From Metallyticus violacea (taxonomy: Eukaryota; Arthropoda; Insecta; Mantodea; Metallyticidae): a stretch of DNA of 64,000 nucleotides. The notes under the pieces are model-generated. The model was not told the DNA's origin. It ran no database searches and saw nothing but the letters and a program-made list of their open reading frames with translations. The position numbers were made by a program, and so were the translations under genes. Every line of letters starts with the position of its first letter. Position 1 is the stretch's first letter. The stretch lies in assembly GCA_030762175.1 (NCBI GenBank), contig CM060831.1:83738001-83802000 (forward strand). Reading direction: 5' to 3'. This document shows, one piece after another, positions 23,440-34,154 of this stretch.

Positions 23440-23640
23440 GTAATATATCCGACAATAATTTATTCAACCTGTTCACACTAACTCCATTTGCTTACATGAC
23501 ACTAGGAAATGTTAGAAAGTCAGTCAGTCAACAACTGATAATGGAAGCAATTAGCCTCCGAAACACGTTCTAGTGTTATGTAAGTAAATGGAGTTAGTGA
23601 GAACAGGTTAAATAAATTAATGTAGGTAATACTGTATTTA
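23440..23640. repeat. Inverted pair of Penelope-like terminal sequences
   Basis: CCTGTTCACACTAACTCCAT with following bases (about 23468-23508) is mirrored by CTAGTGTTATGTAAGTAAATGGAGTTAGTGAG-type sequence at about 23570-23610. The sequence between contains GCAATTAGCCTCCGAAACAC, which resembles the GGAGCGATTAGCTCCAGAAA tract at the ends of the Penelope copies near 36340. It is probably a remnant of PLE terminal repeats. Confidence 0.55.
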
Positions 23641-23719
23641 CCTGCACATGAGATGACCCCATATTTTGAAGGGACTTCCTAAGAATTTTTTTTTTATTCA
23701 TTTACAATTGCTATTCCTT

Positions 23720-24760
23720 GTCACCAATTTCTTCATCATCACTAGTGCTGCTGCTTTCTTCATCTGGACCCTCTTATGTCATCTTCAGGGATGGGTCTGT
23801 TGCACTTTTTGAACACATTCACAATAGATTCACTGAATATCCTCCTCCAAGCTATATCTATTCCTCCAGGATAATTATAAATGGCTTCTTCAGTTTCCCA
23901 CTAGGAGTGAGGGAAATCATCTTGAAGAAGCCAGTCATTATTGAGCTGCCGCATTTATTCTTAAGGACTTGTTTACAACAACATCCATTACTTAGAGTTA
24001 CGAGTCATACCAACAGGAATTATAACAAAGTCTGAGTTGAGTTTTGAGATTAGGTCTTTTACTTTTGAGTGATGTGTCCCCTAAAAGAATTCAGCACTAA
24101 TATGCCCCTCTTGTATAAGAAATGAGTCTTTATTTCCAAACACCTTTCAACCAATCTAGTATGGATCATTTGTCATCCATTCTTTTTCCTGGTATCTGAA
24201 GACAAGGTCTCCAGGCAGTTTCAATTTTGGCTTGGTTTTTCTTCACAGTATCACATAAGAAGATAGCTTCCGGTCTTCGGCTAGGACTTACAGCATGACT
24301 ATAATTTGTGCTTTTCTGATGCCAATGATTTTAATTATGACACTTTTCCAGCCATTTGTGTAGACTGCCAGATTGGATGGCATCTGATTGGCATTACCTA
24401 TCTGGCAAGCAAATAGTCATGTTCTTTTCTAAGTTTTATGATATGAAGCTGAAATGCTACAAGTTTTTCAGCATATGCTGTGGGATAACGCTGTGCTAGC
24501 ATTGTTTTATACTGTAATGAAAGCCCTGCTCTCTTCATCATTCCCATGCACCAGCCCTTAATCAGTTTGAAGGTTGCTGCCTGCAGTTGCTGCTTGAACT
24601 CAAGCACTTTCATTCATATAATCTCTTGTGTAATAGGGAAGCCTTTATTTCATTTCTCTCTCATATATTGAATAACTTGCTGCTCCAAATCATCAAAACC
24701 TCCCTTCTTAGATCCACTGAAAGATTTGCATGATGAACAATTTACGAATGTTGCTTATGA
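23720..24760 (-). mobile_element. pogo/Tigger-type transposase remnant
   Basis: The minus strand reads FDDLEQQVIQYMRE (about 24670), a CENP-B-type helix-turn-helix segment at 24398-24613 (ATFKLIKGWCMGMMKRAGLS and LAQRYPTAYAEKLVAFQ), then broken DDE blocks. These include KLPGDLVFRYQEKEWM (about 24170-24215), a VIIPVGMTRNSK-like tract (about 23990-24020) and MRQLNND (about 23940). The order matches pogo/Tigger transposases (HTH_psq, CENP-B HTH, DDE_1). Frequent stops make it inactive. Confidence 0.7.
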
Positions 24761-25345
24761 GACATCTAATCTTCTTCCCACAGCACAGTTGTTTATGGCC
24801 TGAACTTCATTCATAACCATTCAAAGTTTGCATCATAGCGTCTACAAGTATATGTTGGAAACTACGAGCTTATAGAACTCGTCTTTCAGCAGAATCATGG
24901 TTGCTCGGATAGTTTTAGATCACAATACCAGTGAATGCTGAGAAGATTCTGTATACTTCACAGCTACTGCCTTTACCGATCTACTATTAAACTGAAAGCA
25001 ATTTGTGATTGCATTTTAATTAAAGTCATTTTGAGACTGCATATTACAATAATCCTATTGACTATCGTAATTTTATTTTCAGCTGCTTATGCAGTCATTC
25101 TTATGTCAGCGATCTTTTCTGCAGCAGGCTGCAGAATGCTATGCAACGTAAAAACATTGGCATCGAATGGGTGTAATCACCGCATTCATAAATAACTGTT
25201 AGTATTTCTATATTTGAATTTACAGTGCTCACAAAAATACTTTAACTCGCTGCACATTTTTTCTTTTTCTTTTTTAATTTTTTAATTTTTTTTTTGTGCA
25301 AAAAAATAGAGAAATCCCCTGCAGACATTTACTTATTAAAAGCCT
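24760..25345. other. Intergenic sequence, possibly pogo-element flank
   Basis: No domain can be named. A + strand open frame at 24935-25195 is hydrophobic, but base composition alone may explain it. Confidence 0.3.
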
Positions 25346-25349
25346 TGCA

Positions 25350-25406
<57 letters not shown>

Positions 25407-25422
25407 TATTATTATTATTATT
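25350..25422. repeat. (ATT)n microsatellite
   Basis: About 24 near-perfect trinucleotide units. Confidence 0.95.
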
Positions 25423-25429
25423 TAGTTGG

Positions 25430-27120
25430 ACTCTTCATATTGATAGACCTCCAGATTATTATACCATCATCTTGCAGCAGAACTAAGTTGCACATATTGA
25501 AAGCAATTTTTGGTATAATGCACAATTTTTCTGCATGGAAAATTTTCATACTTTTGCAATGTCATTAAAGAAAATTTTCACTTTTGCCACAGTTATTATT
25601 GCCATTGCTGCTTCCATTTCTTTTTGGGCACTTTATCCAGGACAGATCTTAAAAGTTCATAGTAAGATTGTAACCTAACATTTTTGCAGGCAATATATTT
25701 TCATAACACTAATATGAAAATTACCACCATCCATTAACATGCTCAGTTGGCGTTTCAGTTTACCATGATTATTTGTATAACATTAGGAATGTTCATATGC
25801 AGAAGTATATATATTTTTTTTAATTTTTTCTGACAAACTTTAGAGTAGTTCATATTGATTTGTAAATTAAAATATTGCTTTTCTAGGTATTAGTTTTAAA
25901 AGGGCAACTGAAATTTTGTTGAATGTAATTTTAAAAAACTGTTTTGCAATGTTTTTCTCTGCCCTTAATATTCTCCAAAGTTTTATTGAATAGAGCATAA
26001 CCAAACAGCTAAATGTTGAATGTGATCAAAAAAATAGATATGTGCTTTGCAGATTTCATACTTGTAACTCAGACCATTGATGGCCTATGAATTTGATGCA
26101 GCCATATTTAAAATTTGTAATAAACATAAAAACTACAATGACTTTTAAAGGATTAAACTGCTTTAAAGATTGATTGGAGCATATTTAATTTTAGGAATAA
26201 GGACAATATTGGTTGGCCATTCCTTTTCATCTCAGATAGTTTTCAGAATATTTGAGTGTCATGGCAGATATCAGACCTCCCTTTTTAAAATGACTGTTTA
26301 ATTATTTCCTCTATACTTGCAATGCATCATTGGTTGACCTCTACCCTCATTTTTGGATGCACTCTGCAGCAATGGTTTTTTCATTTGTAATAACATATGT
26401 TTCTCTAAAGCAGCATATGATTACACCATCAACCTCTTTTCAATGCAAGCTCAGACTTGTAGAAATACATTATGAATTATATAATATAATAACTCACAGA
26501 TGCATGTTTCTTTCAATGCATTTTCAGCATTTTTGCAATAACATACACTGGGAATATAAAGGAATGTAATGCCTATAATATTTTGAACAATTTTTATGCT
26601 TCTTTCTTTTCTTTTGTACATTTCAGCATGAAAAACTGAAATCAGGGATGATCAAATTTGTTATTTTCATAACACAGTATGCTTTTCAAAAAAACTTGGT
26701 TATTTTAACTTTTTTTTTTTTTTTTTTCCTTTTCAAATGGGAAGCTGTAGGAGTGTATGCCTATAAAACACAAGTGCAATACTGGCATTTGCTGTTGTAC
26801 TTAATTGTACTGACCATCTAATTGCAATATCATGCAATTACATCATTATAATTTGCATGGTAATAAAGTAGAGGTATTATCAATTAACAATTTATTTACC
26901 AAATAAGTAAATAGAGTGGCACGGCCTCAATGCAACTGAACATGGGTTTTTAAATGCCAAAGGTTTAAAGATTTCCATAATAAATTGTCTCTATATGGGG
27001 AATATTTTCTTCAAAAGTTTTGTTTTTAGGCATTGATTTTATGGGTTGATTCAAACTAGATTTGTCATTTCATATCACGCTTAGTAGTTTTATCATAGGT
27101 ATTTTGTTTACCTTGTTATT
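25430..27120. other. AT-rich intergenic sequence
   Basis: No gene or repeat family recognised. A run of T lies near 26711-26728. Confidence 0.4.
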
Positions 27121-27139
27121 ATAAAAAAATAAAACAAAT

Positions 27140-27240
27140 ATCAATATTGATAAAGAGCCGGTCCCGAGTTGAGGATGAGAGCATTCTGAAGAATTTAACT
27201 AGTGAAGTTTTAGTGTCACCTAATATTGACTCATTTGTAT
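27140..27240 (-). mobile_element. Penelope-like terminal fragment
   Basis: The reverse strand reads TTAGGTGACACTAAAACTTC, an ATTCTTCAGAATGCTCTCATCC-type tract and an ACTCGGGACC end. It matches the order in 58130-58260 and 63915-64000. Confidence 0.5.
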
Positions 27241-27275
27241 AAACTTAACTGTTCCTAAATTATTTTAAGTTTACA

Positions 27276-27460
27276 ATTGATATAGAGTTGGTTTGGTGAC
27301 ACTTATACTTCACTTACTTGGTTTTTATAATTGTACATGTTTTGGGAACATTTGTTTCCATCATCACAGAAGACCATCTAGTAGAAGCATACTCTGTAGG
27401 CCATCGGAGAAATTTATCAAATATACCCAATGATGATGTTCAAAGTTCATGATGCAGTTT
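27276..27460 (+). mobile_element. Penelope-like element fragment
   Basis: TATAGAGTTGGTTTGGTGAC, then TTACTTGGTTTTTATAATTG, ATCATCACAGAAGACC, GCATACTCTGTAGG and GGAGAAATTTATCAAAT. It is colinear with 7585-7725 and, inverted, with 8690-8865. Confidence 0.6.
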
Positions 27461-27469
27461 TCATTTTTG

Positions 27470-28190
27470 ATTATGTAAATTTTTTTCTCATTTTTTTGTT
27501 ATAATATCTAATTCTTGCTAAAAAAGCTAAGACAGTTGGTAGCTAACGTAACCGTAAATAAAATTATACAATATGCATTTCAAAACAAGGCTTCTGTTAT
27601 ACAGTTAATAGTATGAGTGTTATTTCAATTTTCTTAATATCAACAATGTTGAGATGAAGTGTGTCACACAGTGGTTAAAGAAGATTCTTCTTGGGCTGTT
27701 AATGTTAATTTATGTTGTGGAGAGATTAGATATGAAGAAGAATAAACCTGATCACTACCTGATACCTATGATAGCTTTCCTAATATAAGCAGATAAGTTT
27801 TCAAGTGATTTGCTCTATGCTCTAATTGAAGAAGAAAGCCATTAGTATGGGTGCTAGTTTAAGTTTGCAAAGTTTAATCCAGTTTAGTATTTAAGATGCT
27901 CCATATATGTGAAATAACACTTGCAAAGAAAAAATAATAAACTAGGTGTGCTTGCATTATTAGTTCAAAAAATTTAGGTTAAAACAGACACCTGTACTGG
28001 CACAACTGGTTAGAATCTCAGTGCAAAACCAGCTTATTCACGCTGCCTGGTTTAAGTTTTACTTATTTAATTATTTATTTACTCTTTTCCCCCTCCCCAA
28101 TTTTCAAATCTAGAAATTTAATATCATGGCCCCACAGCATATAAAACAAAAATATTCATTGTTCATTAATACTAAAACCATTCTGAAGAC
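27470..28190. other. AT-rich intergenic sequence
   Basis: No gene or repeat family recognised. Confidence 0.4.
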
Positions 28191-28200
28191 AGTCAGTACA

Positions 28201-28485
28201 TTGGTCCTGGTGGTGTCGTGCCTCCTAAACCCAAGATCGCGGTTCAAACCCAGCCAGGACTGATGGATTTTTCCGGGCATAAAAATCCTAAGAATGGCTT
28301 CCTTCAGAAGGGAAGTAAAGCCGTGGGTCCAGTGTCGTACATTTACGGCACAATAAAGAGCCTCAAGCCTGAAAGAAAAGACCTCTGAGCAAAATTTGTT
28401 GGCCGTTTCACACCCTGAATGGAATGGGCCACTGATGACCTGAGTTGTTAAAATAGCATCCATAAATAAACCAAATTAAAACAAA
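28201..28485 (+). repeat. tRNA-derived SINE, family B, with target-site duplication
   Basis: The head GGTCCTGGTGGTGTCGTG has an internal deletion before CCTCCTAAACCC. Body and tail are complete. The 10-mer AGTCAGTACA flanks it at 28191-28200 and 28486-28495. Confidence 0.93.
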
Positions 28486-28499
28486 AGTCAGTACAGGTT

Positions 28500-29855
28500 G
28501 TTAATGGTGAATAAATAACAAGTACAAGAGTAGAGACAGCACTGCTATGAAACTAAGACGTCTATCACCTAAATGTGAAAATTCATAAAACGCTATTTGA
28601 ATTAATGTGCTCAAAGTTTAATTGTCCACGTGTCATGCAGAGTAACAAAAATAAATAACAATTTGACCCAGATCTGTAATAAATTAGTATACTAAAGAGC
28701 AGTACACTGAGTACAAACCTATAATGCAAAAGATTGCTGATATGTTAGTGCTTTTATTTTGGTAAGTGTTCATCGTATCAATTGTCAGGTCTTTCAAAAT
28801 GATAAATGGAATGAATTGATGATGCGAATCAGTTCACAAGTCTTAGCATAAATTAGCTCATATTGTAAAGAAAGCTCCTAAAAAAACCCTACCCAAGCAA
28901 CATGTCCTAGCCAGGGATCGAACACGGTATCACCAGTTGACATAAGTGCTGTGAAAACATTCTAGAACAAAACACTTTCCATTTGAGAAACAAAGTAAGT
29001 TCTAATAGCTATGTTGACTGTTTGCTCACAGCTTTAAATCATGTTTTATATCATTAGGCTATATGCATTTGTTAGCCCTTCCAAATAAATGTTATGTTTG
29101 TTGGTTAATATGGAAAATGTTAAATACAATAAAGCTCATCTATTTCAAGACTGCCAACCATGTACAAATTCTCATTATGAGTATTTTTCAGATTCCTCAT
29201 TTTGAAAATATTGTGATAGTTCCTCTGATTTGAAAAATCAGTGACTGCATGTTAACAGTGCTAGCAGAAATTGTACATAGCAAATGGATATGAATGCTTT
29301 TTGTAACTGGAACAAAAATATCAGTGCATAATATTAGAGAGAATACAAATTTAAATACAGATGCAGTTTATAAATAAAGGATTTTAAAATGTAATTGGAA
29401 ATCAGTAGCATGTGCATATGTAAATTTATATAACTTGTATGATATATAACTAATAAACAAGAACTAGTAGTTTCAGTACAATAAGAAATAAACGCAGGGT
29501 ACGGGAACTCATAGCATGCATGTTTCAGATAGACCTCCTTCACAAGTAAACAAATTAATGATTTAAATAGAGTTAACCACAGCTAACCAAAATATTGCAT
29601 ATTATGGGTATCAGTATTCAGTATTTGTTTCTTATTACATTTTGACATCTTGTTCTTGTTTACAATAATGCAGAAGAAAGTAAAAAACACATACACATAT
29701 AATTATTATAGTTTTCACACACATATGCATAAAACATACTTACATATGTACCGTAAAGTAAGGTAATATCGGATGAATCTGTAATATAAATAACTGAAGT
29801 TCAGATAATGGTGTGTTTTTCTTTTATTCTGAAAATGTAAAATATTAGAGATATG
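28500..29855. other. AT-rich intergenic sequence
   Basis: No gene or repeat family recognised. Confidence 0.4.
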
Positions 29856-29859
29856 TCTT

Positions 29860-29994
29860 ATATTAGTTAAATATGATGGACTTTTCTAACAATGATGTTT
29901 TTATACTAAGAATTTAAAATGATTGAGTCAAATTTGTAACATTTGTATCATTGATGTAAGTGTTACAAATTCGACTCAATCATTTTAAATTCTT
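29860..29994. repeat. 34-bp-arm hairpin made of Penelope-like termini
   Basis: The arms 29908-29941 and 29961-29994 are reverse complements with one mismatch; the loop is 19 bases. The arm contains GATTGAGTC and TTTGTAACA. With its left flank (TTAGTTAAATATGATGGAC) it is homologous to 35249-35345, the outer end of the large Penelope palindrome. Confidence 0.85.
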
Positions 29995-29999
29995 GTGTG

Positions 30000-30231
30000 T
30001 CTTACATATAAGAGGAATCTATTATTATAACACATTATTTATTAAATAAAAGTATCTAATGTAATCCCAGTTCTGGGGTAAATTTATACATTAATTTCTA
30101 CTTGCATATTTTCTTAATTTTGTTGATTGTGTATTATTTCAGATGAAATGAATGAATTAGTCAGTGTGTCCCATAAAGGGTAAGGCCTCCTTTAGAAGGA
30201 ATGGCTTATGAATGCTCGCTTAGTTGGCCAT
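30000..30231. other. Intergenic sequence left of the rRNA fragment
   Basis: It begins AT-rich. From about 30165 it becomes more mixed (TCCCATAAAGGGTAAGGCCT) and may be a further, poorly conserved part of the rRNA-derived insert. Confidence 0.35.
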
Positions 30232-30338
30232 TCTAGGTGAGTAAGTAAAGAAACGATGAAAGTAGTGATATTTCACTGTCGACACCACAGGGGCGCCTCC
30301 CACTTATGCTACAACTCTCATGTCTCCTTACAGTGTCA

Positions 30339-30376
<38 letters not shown>

Positions 30377-30416
30377 GATTCTTCCAAGCCCGTTCCCTTG
30401 GCAGTGGTTTCACTAA

Positions 30417-30452
<36 letters not shown>

Positions 30453-30533
30453 CTCATGCGCGTCACTAATTACATGACGAGGCATTTGGCTACTTAAGAG
30501 AGTCATAGTTCCCGCCGGTTACCCAGCGCAAAA
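30232..30533 (-). pseudogene. 28S rRNA fragment (reverse strand)
   Basis: The reverse strand matches conserved large-subunit rRNA: GACTCTCTTAAGTAGCCAAA, TGCCTCGTCATGTAATTAGT, GACGCGCATGAGTGGATTAA, CGAGATTCCCTCTGTCCCTA, AAACCACTGCCAAGGGAACG, then AAAGAAGACCCTGTTGAGCT and GTAAGGAGACATGAGA, ending near TTTCTTTACTTACTC. This segment contains the R2 (CTCTTAAGG/TAGCC) and R1 insertion sites. Both are uninterrupted here, with one base deleted at the R2 site and small substitutions elsewhere. It is about 300 bp, so a fragment and not a working gene. Confidence 0.9.
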
Positions 30534-31395
30534 CTACGCCCTCGGGTATGGGGTGGCGCCTACCCGGCCGGCCCCTTCCTCTGTCCAAGAGTGCGTCCTT
30601 CCCCAGACGGCGGCAAGGGCTTTTATTGGCTACCTATTACAGAGAACAGCCCCGTCTCCAGCCTCACCCCGGGGTTGGATCCATGGACCTCCCACAAGGA
30701 CCCGCCCTTCCGTGCAGGACATTCTTTACGCCAGGCACGTCTGGCGCCAAGTACCCCTAAGGGTACCCAGACGGGCTATCCGGTGGGTCCGGAAACACCC
30801 AAAAGGGGGTCGACCATTTTCAATTTATGTGAGACATGGCTTCCCAAACGCCTCGCTACCCCGGTGCACCCATCAAACGTGGATCCGGGGCGGGAACCAA
30901 CCTGGTTATTTTGTCGGTGGTTTGGTGGCCCTCATTATGGAAAAACGAGGACCCATTGGACATAAAGGATTCGCGCCGTGCCTGTACCGTTGAGCTTCTC
31001 CACTTCGAAACCCTGGCACATGGGCGGATATCCAGTACGCCCCACCCGCTGGTGGCCTATCTAGCATCGGCCTTCTCACTCTGCAGGTGAGCACCCGAGC
31101 ATTAAAGCAGCTCAACACCCCCCAGCTCTGGGTTTGCTTAGGATACACGCCTGAGGCACTCTCCATCATCGCTCCCCCTCGGCCGGGTACTCAATCTCCC
31201 ATGAGTATTGGGAACCACTACCCTGCCACTACCGAAGCCAACCCATGTGGGCACCTTCCACCCTGTGGGAAGGGGGGCTTAGCCCACCCCAGCATACTTC
31301 TCATACGTTAGAAGTACCACGAGTGCTCGGGGAGGCAGAGCTCGCACCACAGCATCTGTACCGAACGGATCCGGCCCCCTACCCTACCCAGGTCT
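30534..31395. other. GC-rich segment of unknown origin fused to the 28S fragment
   Basis: About 860 bp of clearly higher GC content than anything else in the window, starting right where 28S similarity stops (after CCCGCCGGTTACCCAGCGC) and ending at about 31395, where AT-rich sequence resumes. Overlapping open frames exist on both strands (up to 146 codons at 30553-30993 +; 30906-31169 -), but none contains a motif I recognise. High GC by itself lowers stop frequency. It could be part of a retroelement, an rDNA spacer or a multicopy repeat. The two-part unit 30232-31395 looks like one inserted chimera. Confidence 0.6.
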
Positions 31396-31496
31396 GATTT
31401 TAAGTTTGCACATTTGATAATTATACACTAAGTTAGTTAGTCTTAGCACTTAATAAAATGCATTTTTTCAAACTATGGGAGATAAATCATAAGTCA

Positions 31497-32534
31497 TGGC
31501 AACTTTTATTTTCTTGCGAACAAGGAACTACACAAAAAAATCTAAGATATATGATTGAAAGTGTGCAGAATTCACTTTTGAATGAAGTCACCAGATGTTG
31601 TATGTGAGCAGAGGTGCATGTCTCAGCATGCCCTGAAGTTCAGTTGGTGAGAGACAGTGGTGAAGAATGGAGGTCATGAAGAGTGAACAACTTGCATATG
31701 TGAAAATAGTATTTCTCCATATGCTCGAATGCCACAAAGAACTACAGGAAGCACTGGGTGCATATGTCCTGTTCTGTCAAATTGTGGAAAGGTGGACAGA
31801 GGCCTTCAAATGGAGCAGAATATCATCTGCTTATCTGCTCTTCGCAGACAAGGATGAAGGCACTGGACACTTGTGGAATTAGAAGAGCAAACAGGAAATC
31901 TGACAAAAATATTGTACCACATTTTACTGGAGGACCTGAATATGTAGAAAATGTGTGCAAAGTGGGTGCCACATCAATTGAGGTACATAAGTGGACTCAT
32001 GAAACATGTCGTATCAATCTGACAAGATTTCAGGAAGAATCACATCATTGCAATTGATAAAACATGGGCAAGGGCGTATAAACCAGAATTCAAACAACAG
32101 TCCAGTGATAGTAAAATGTGCTGCCACCTGGGTTACCATTCAAGCGCAAGGTTTGCCAAACTCCTTCACAAACAAAAGTCACGGTCATTCTGGCATATGA
32201 CAGTCAAGATGCGCTTGCATGTCATCCAATCCAGTACATGAGGGGACCACTGTAAATACCCAGTATTGCAGGTATTTTTTGGTTTTACAATTGCACTGTG
32301 ATACAGGCACCAAATGGCCAGAAATTTTTAACAATGTCTTATTCTCCATGATAAAGCAACAGCATGATCTCCATTCTTGACATATTACTCACCATTTGAA
32401 CTTTGGGGCATGCTGAGACACGCAGCTCTGTTCACACACATCACCTGGTGGCTTCATTTGAAAGTACACTCCATACACTTTCAATTGTATATCTTAGATT
32501 TTTCGTGTTATTTGTGAGAAAAAAATAGTTGCCA
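31497..32534 (+). mobile_element. Mariner-type transposon with long inverted repeats, inactive
   Basis: Terminal inverted repeats of 60-70 bp: 31497-31565 on the left and 32474-32534 on the right share TGGCAACT, then ACAC and an A run, then TCTAAGATATA and ATTGAAAGTGT. Between them is a decayed transposase. The start ATG at 31667 begins MEVMKSEQLAYVKIVFL with a mariner helix-turn-helix (CHKELQEALGAYVL, VERWTEAFKW). After frame changes the first catalytic Asp lies in IAIDKTWARAYKPEF (Asp codon 32056-32058), with the usual Glu after it changed to Lys. Later blocks are too decayed to place the other Asp residues. Length about 1.04 kb. Confidence 0.8.
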
Positions 32535-32544
32535 GACATTCCCT

Positions 32545-33640
32545 TTATTTGATTTGTATGTATAATTCTCATATCAATATGGATTATTGTAAAAGGTAAT
32601 ACAAATCAAATGTTAATCACAGCATAGTCATCTATAAAATTGAACTTGGAGTATATCTTGAAAACTTATAATTAAAAAAAATTTTACAATGTCTTTAGAG
32701 AACTTTTTCTTTGAAAATGAACTTTTCCTTTCTCTTATGAAGGTGTCAGTAGCACTCTTTGACTGTTTGAAATCTGGAATTTATGGAAATATGAATAGAG
32801 ATTTACTGTCTTGATATGGTTGAAGAAATTTCGTTCCACTTCTCTAGCACTGACATCATTGTGAAATCAACAGTAAGCCTCCATTTCTAAATTTCTTCCT
32901 GTTCCATAACTTGCATCCCTAATCACTATCAGAGTATTTTCTGCTTGCTTCTGGTATTTCAGTCATTGATCTATTATCACTATCATATTTTCCATGATAT
33001 AAATGAGTTTTCATGGAAGAACATCTACCCCTTTGCTGAGATTTTATGATGAGTTTCTTATAGAAGTGACAGAAAGGCATCTTTTGATATTGGTTCATTT
33101 CTTTCAGTTTGAGAGTACTGTTCACCATGTAGCTTTCAGAGGTTTGAAGAAACTCACATCCATTGACTGCAGTGTCTAATTACAATAAAATAAAAGAGAT
33201 GCTGTATTACTGAGCATTCCTGATAACTCTGAGGGAAATGTGACTTGTTAGATTGTTTGGTCCTTCCATAGGCTTAAGTTGACTGCAATAGTGTAAGACT
33301 AGCCTTCAAATATTGGAAGATCAAACCACAAACTGTGTTACAGTTATTATGGAAACTCTTGGGGGCCTTCTACCATGTAAGCTATAGGTGCTTGACTTAA
33401 CAGTGCACATATGCAAGTAGGAGCTTGCTATGACCAGAGACAGCCATTATTAAAGAAATACCCTTTGAGGAGTCAAGTACCATCTGAGTGTTTTGTCCCT
33501 CTTCTGACAATTAGCTGTTTCTTACCAAGAACAGGTTTTTGACTGTCTCTTCAATATTCAGAAAATAAGATTTTACTCTCTCATAAGGGACTTACAGCTT
33601 GCTGTATTTTATATTCTTACTAAATCAAACACTTAGGACA
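32545..33640. other. Intergenic sequence, nothing recognised
   Basis: A minus-strand open frame at 32919-33128 matches no known family. Confidence 0.35.
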
Positions 33641-33654
33641 CTGGAGTGGTATTT

Positions 33655-33850
33655 ATTTTATTTATTTGGTTTATATACAGACACCCTTTAAAATCTCACC
33701 CCATTTAGCATCCCATTCAATTCAGGGCATGAAACGGCCAATAAATTTTGCTCAGAGACCTCCTCTTTCAGGCTTGAGGTTCTTTACATGCTGTAAATCT
33801 GTGACATAGGACCCACAGCTTTACTTCCCTTCTGAAGGAAGTCATACATA
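33655..33850 (-). repeat. SINE family B, 5'-truncated, minus strand
   Basis: The reverse strand has the body from CTATGTATGACTTCCTTCAG through GAAGGGAAGTAAAGC to the tail with AAACCAAATAAA; the tRNA head is missing. GGAGTGG at 33643-33649 and 33853-33859 is a short possible target-site duplication. Confidence 0.8.
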
Positions 33851-33964
33851 GGGGAGTGGCGCTGAAGAAGTGAACATGACCATTTGCTACCTGAAAAAAT
33901 TATGAGAAAATATTTTTTTCTTTTCATCCACATTTGTCAAGATACCCTTTCACCACATACCTTG

Positions 33965-34150
33965 TCAGTCCTAATGGTAACCATACTTGCCTCATAGGCC
34001 CAAGAACACATTGTAGGTATATGGCACTTAATAGAACCTCAAGCCTGATAGAAGAGTACTCAGCAAAATGTATAACCATTTTACTCCTTAAATTGAATGG
34101 AATGCTGATGACCTGAGATATTAAACAGATCCATAAGTAAATCAAATAAT
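33965..34150 (+). repeat. SINE family B with internal deletion
   Basis: The head (CAGTCCTAATGGTAACCATA, TTGCCTCATAGGCCCAAGA) is joined directly to the later body (GGCACTTAATAGAACCTCAA) and tail, so about 100 bp between B box and mid-body are missing. Confidence 0.75.
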
Positions 34151-34154
34151 TAGA

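Noticed and set aside
23718..24035. 105-codon + strand open frame
   Set aside because: It is antisense to the pogo/Tigger transposase blocks and has no motif of its own.
20948..25422. CRISPR-like direct repeats
   Set aside because: The regular repeats here are AAT/ATT microsatellites without spacers, and the genome is eukaryotic.
30553..30993. 146-codon open frame in the GC-rich segment
   Set aside because: Overlapping frames of similar length occur on both strands, and GC-rich sequence has few stops. No recognisable motif.
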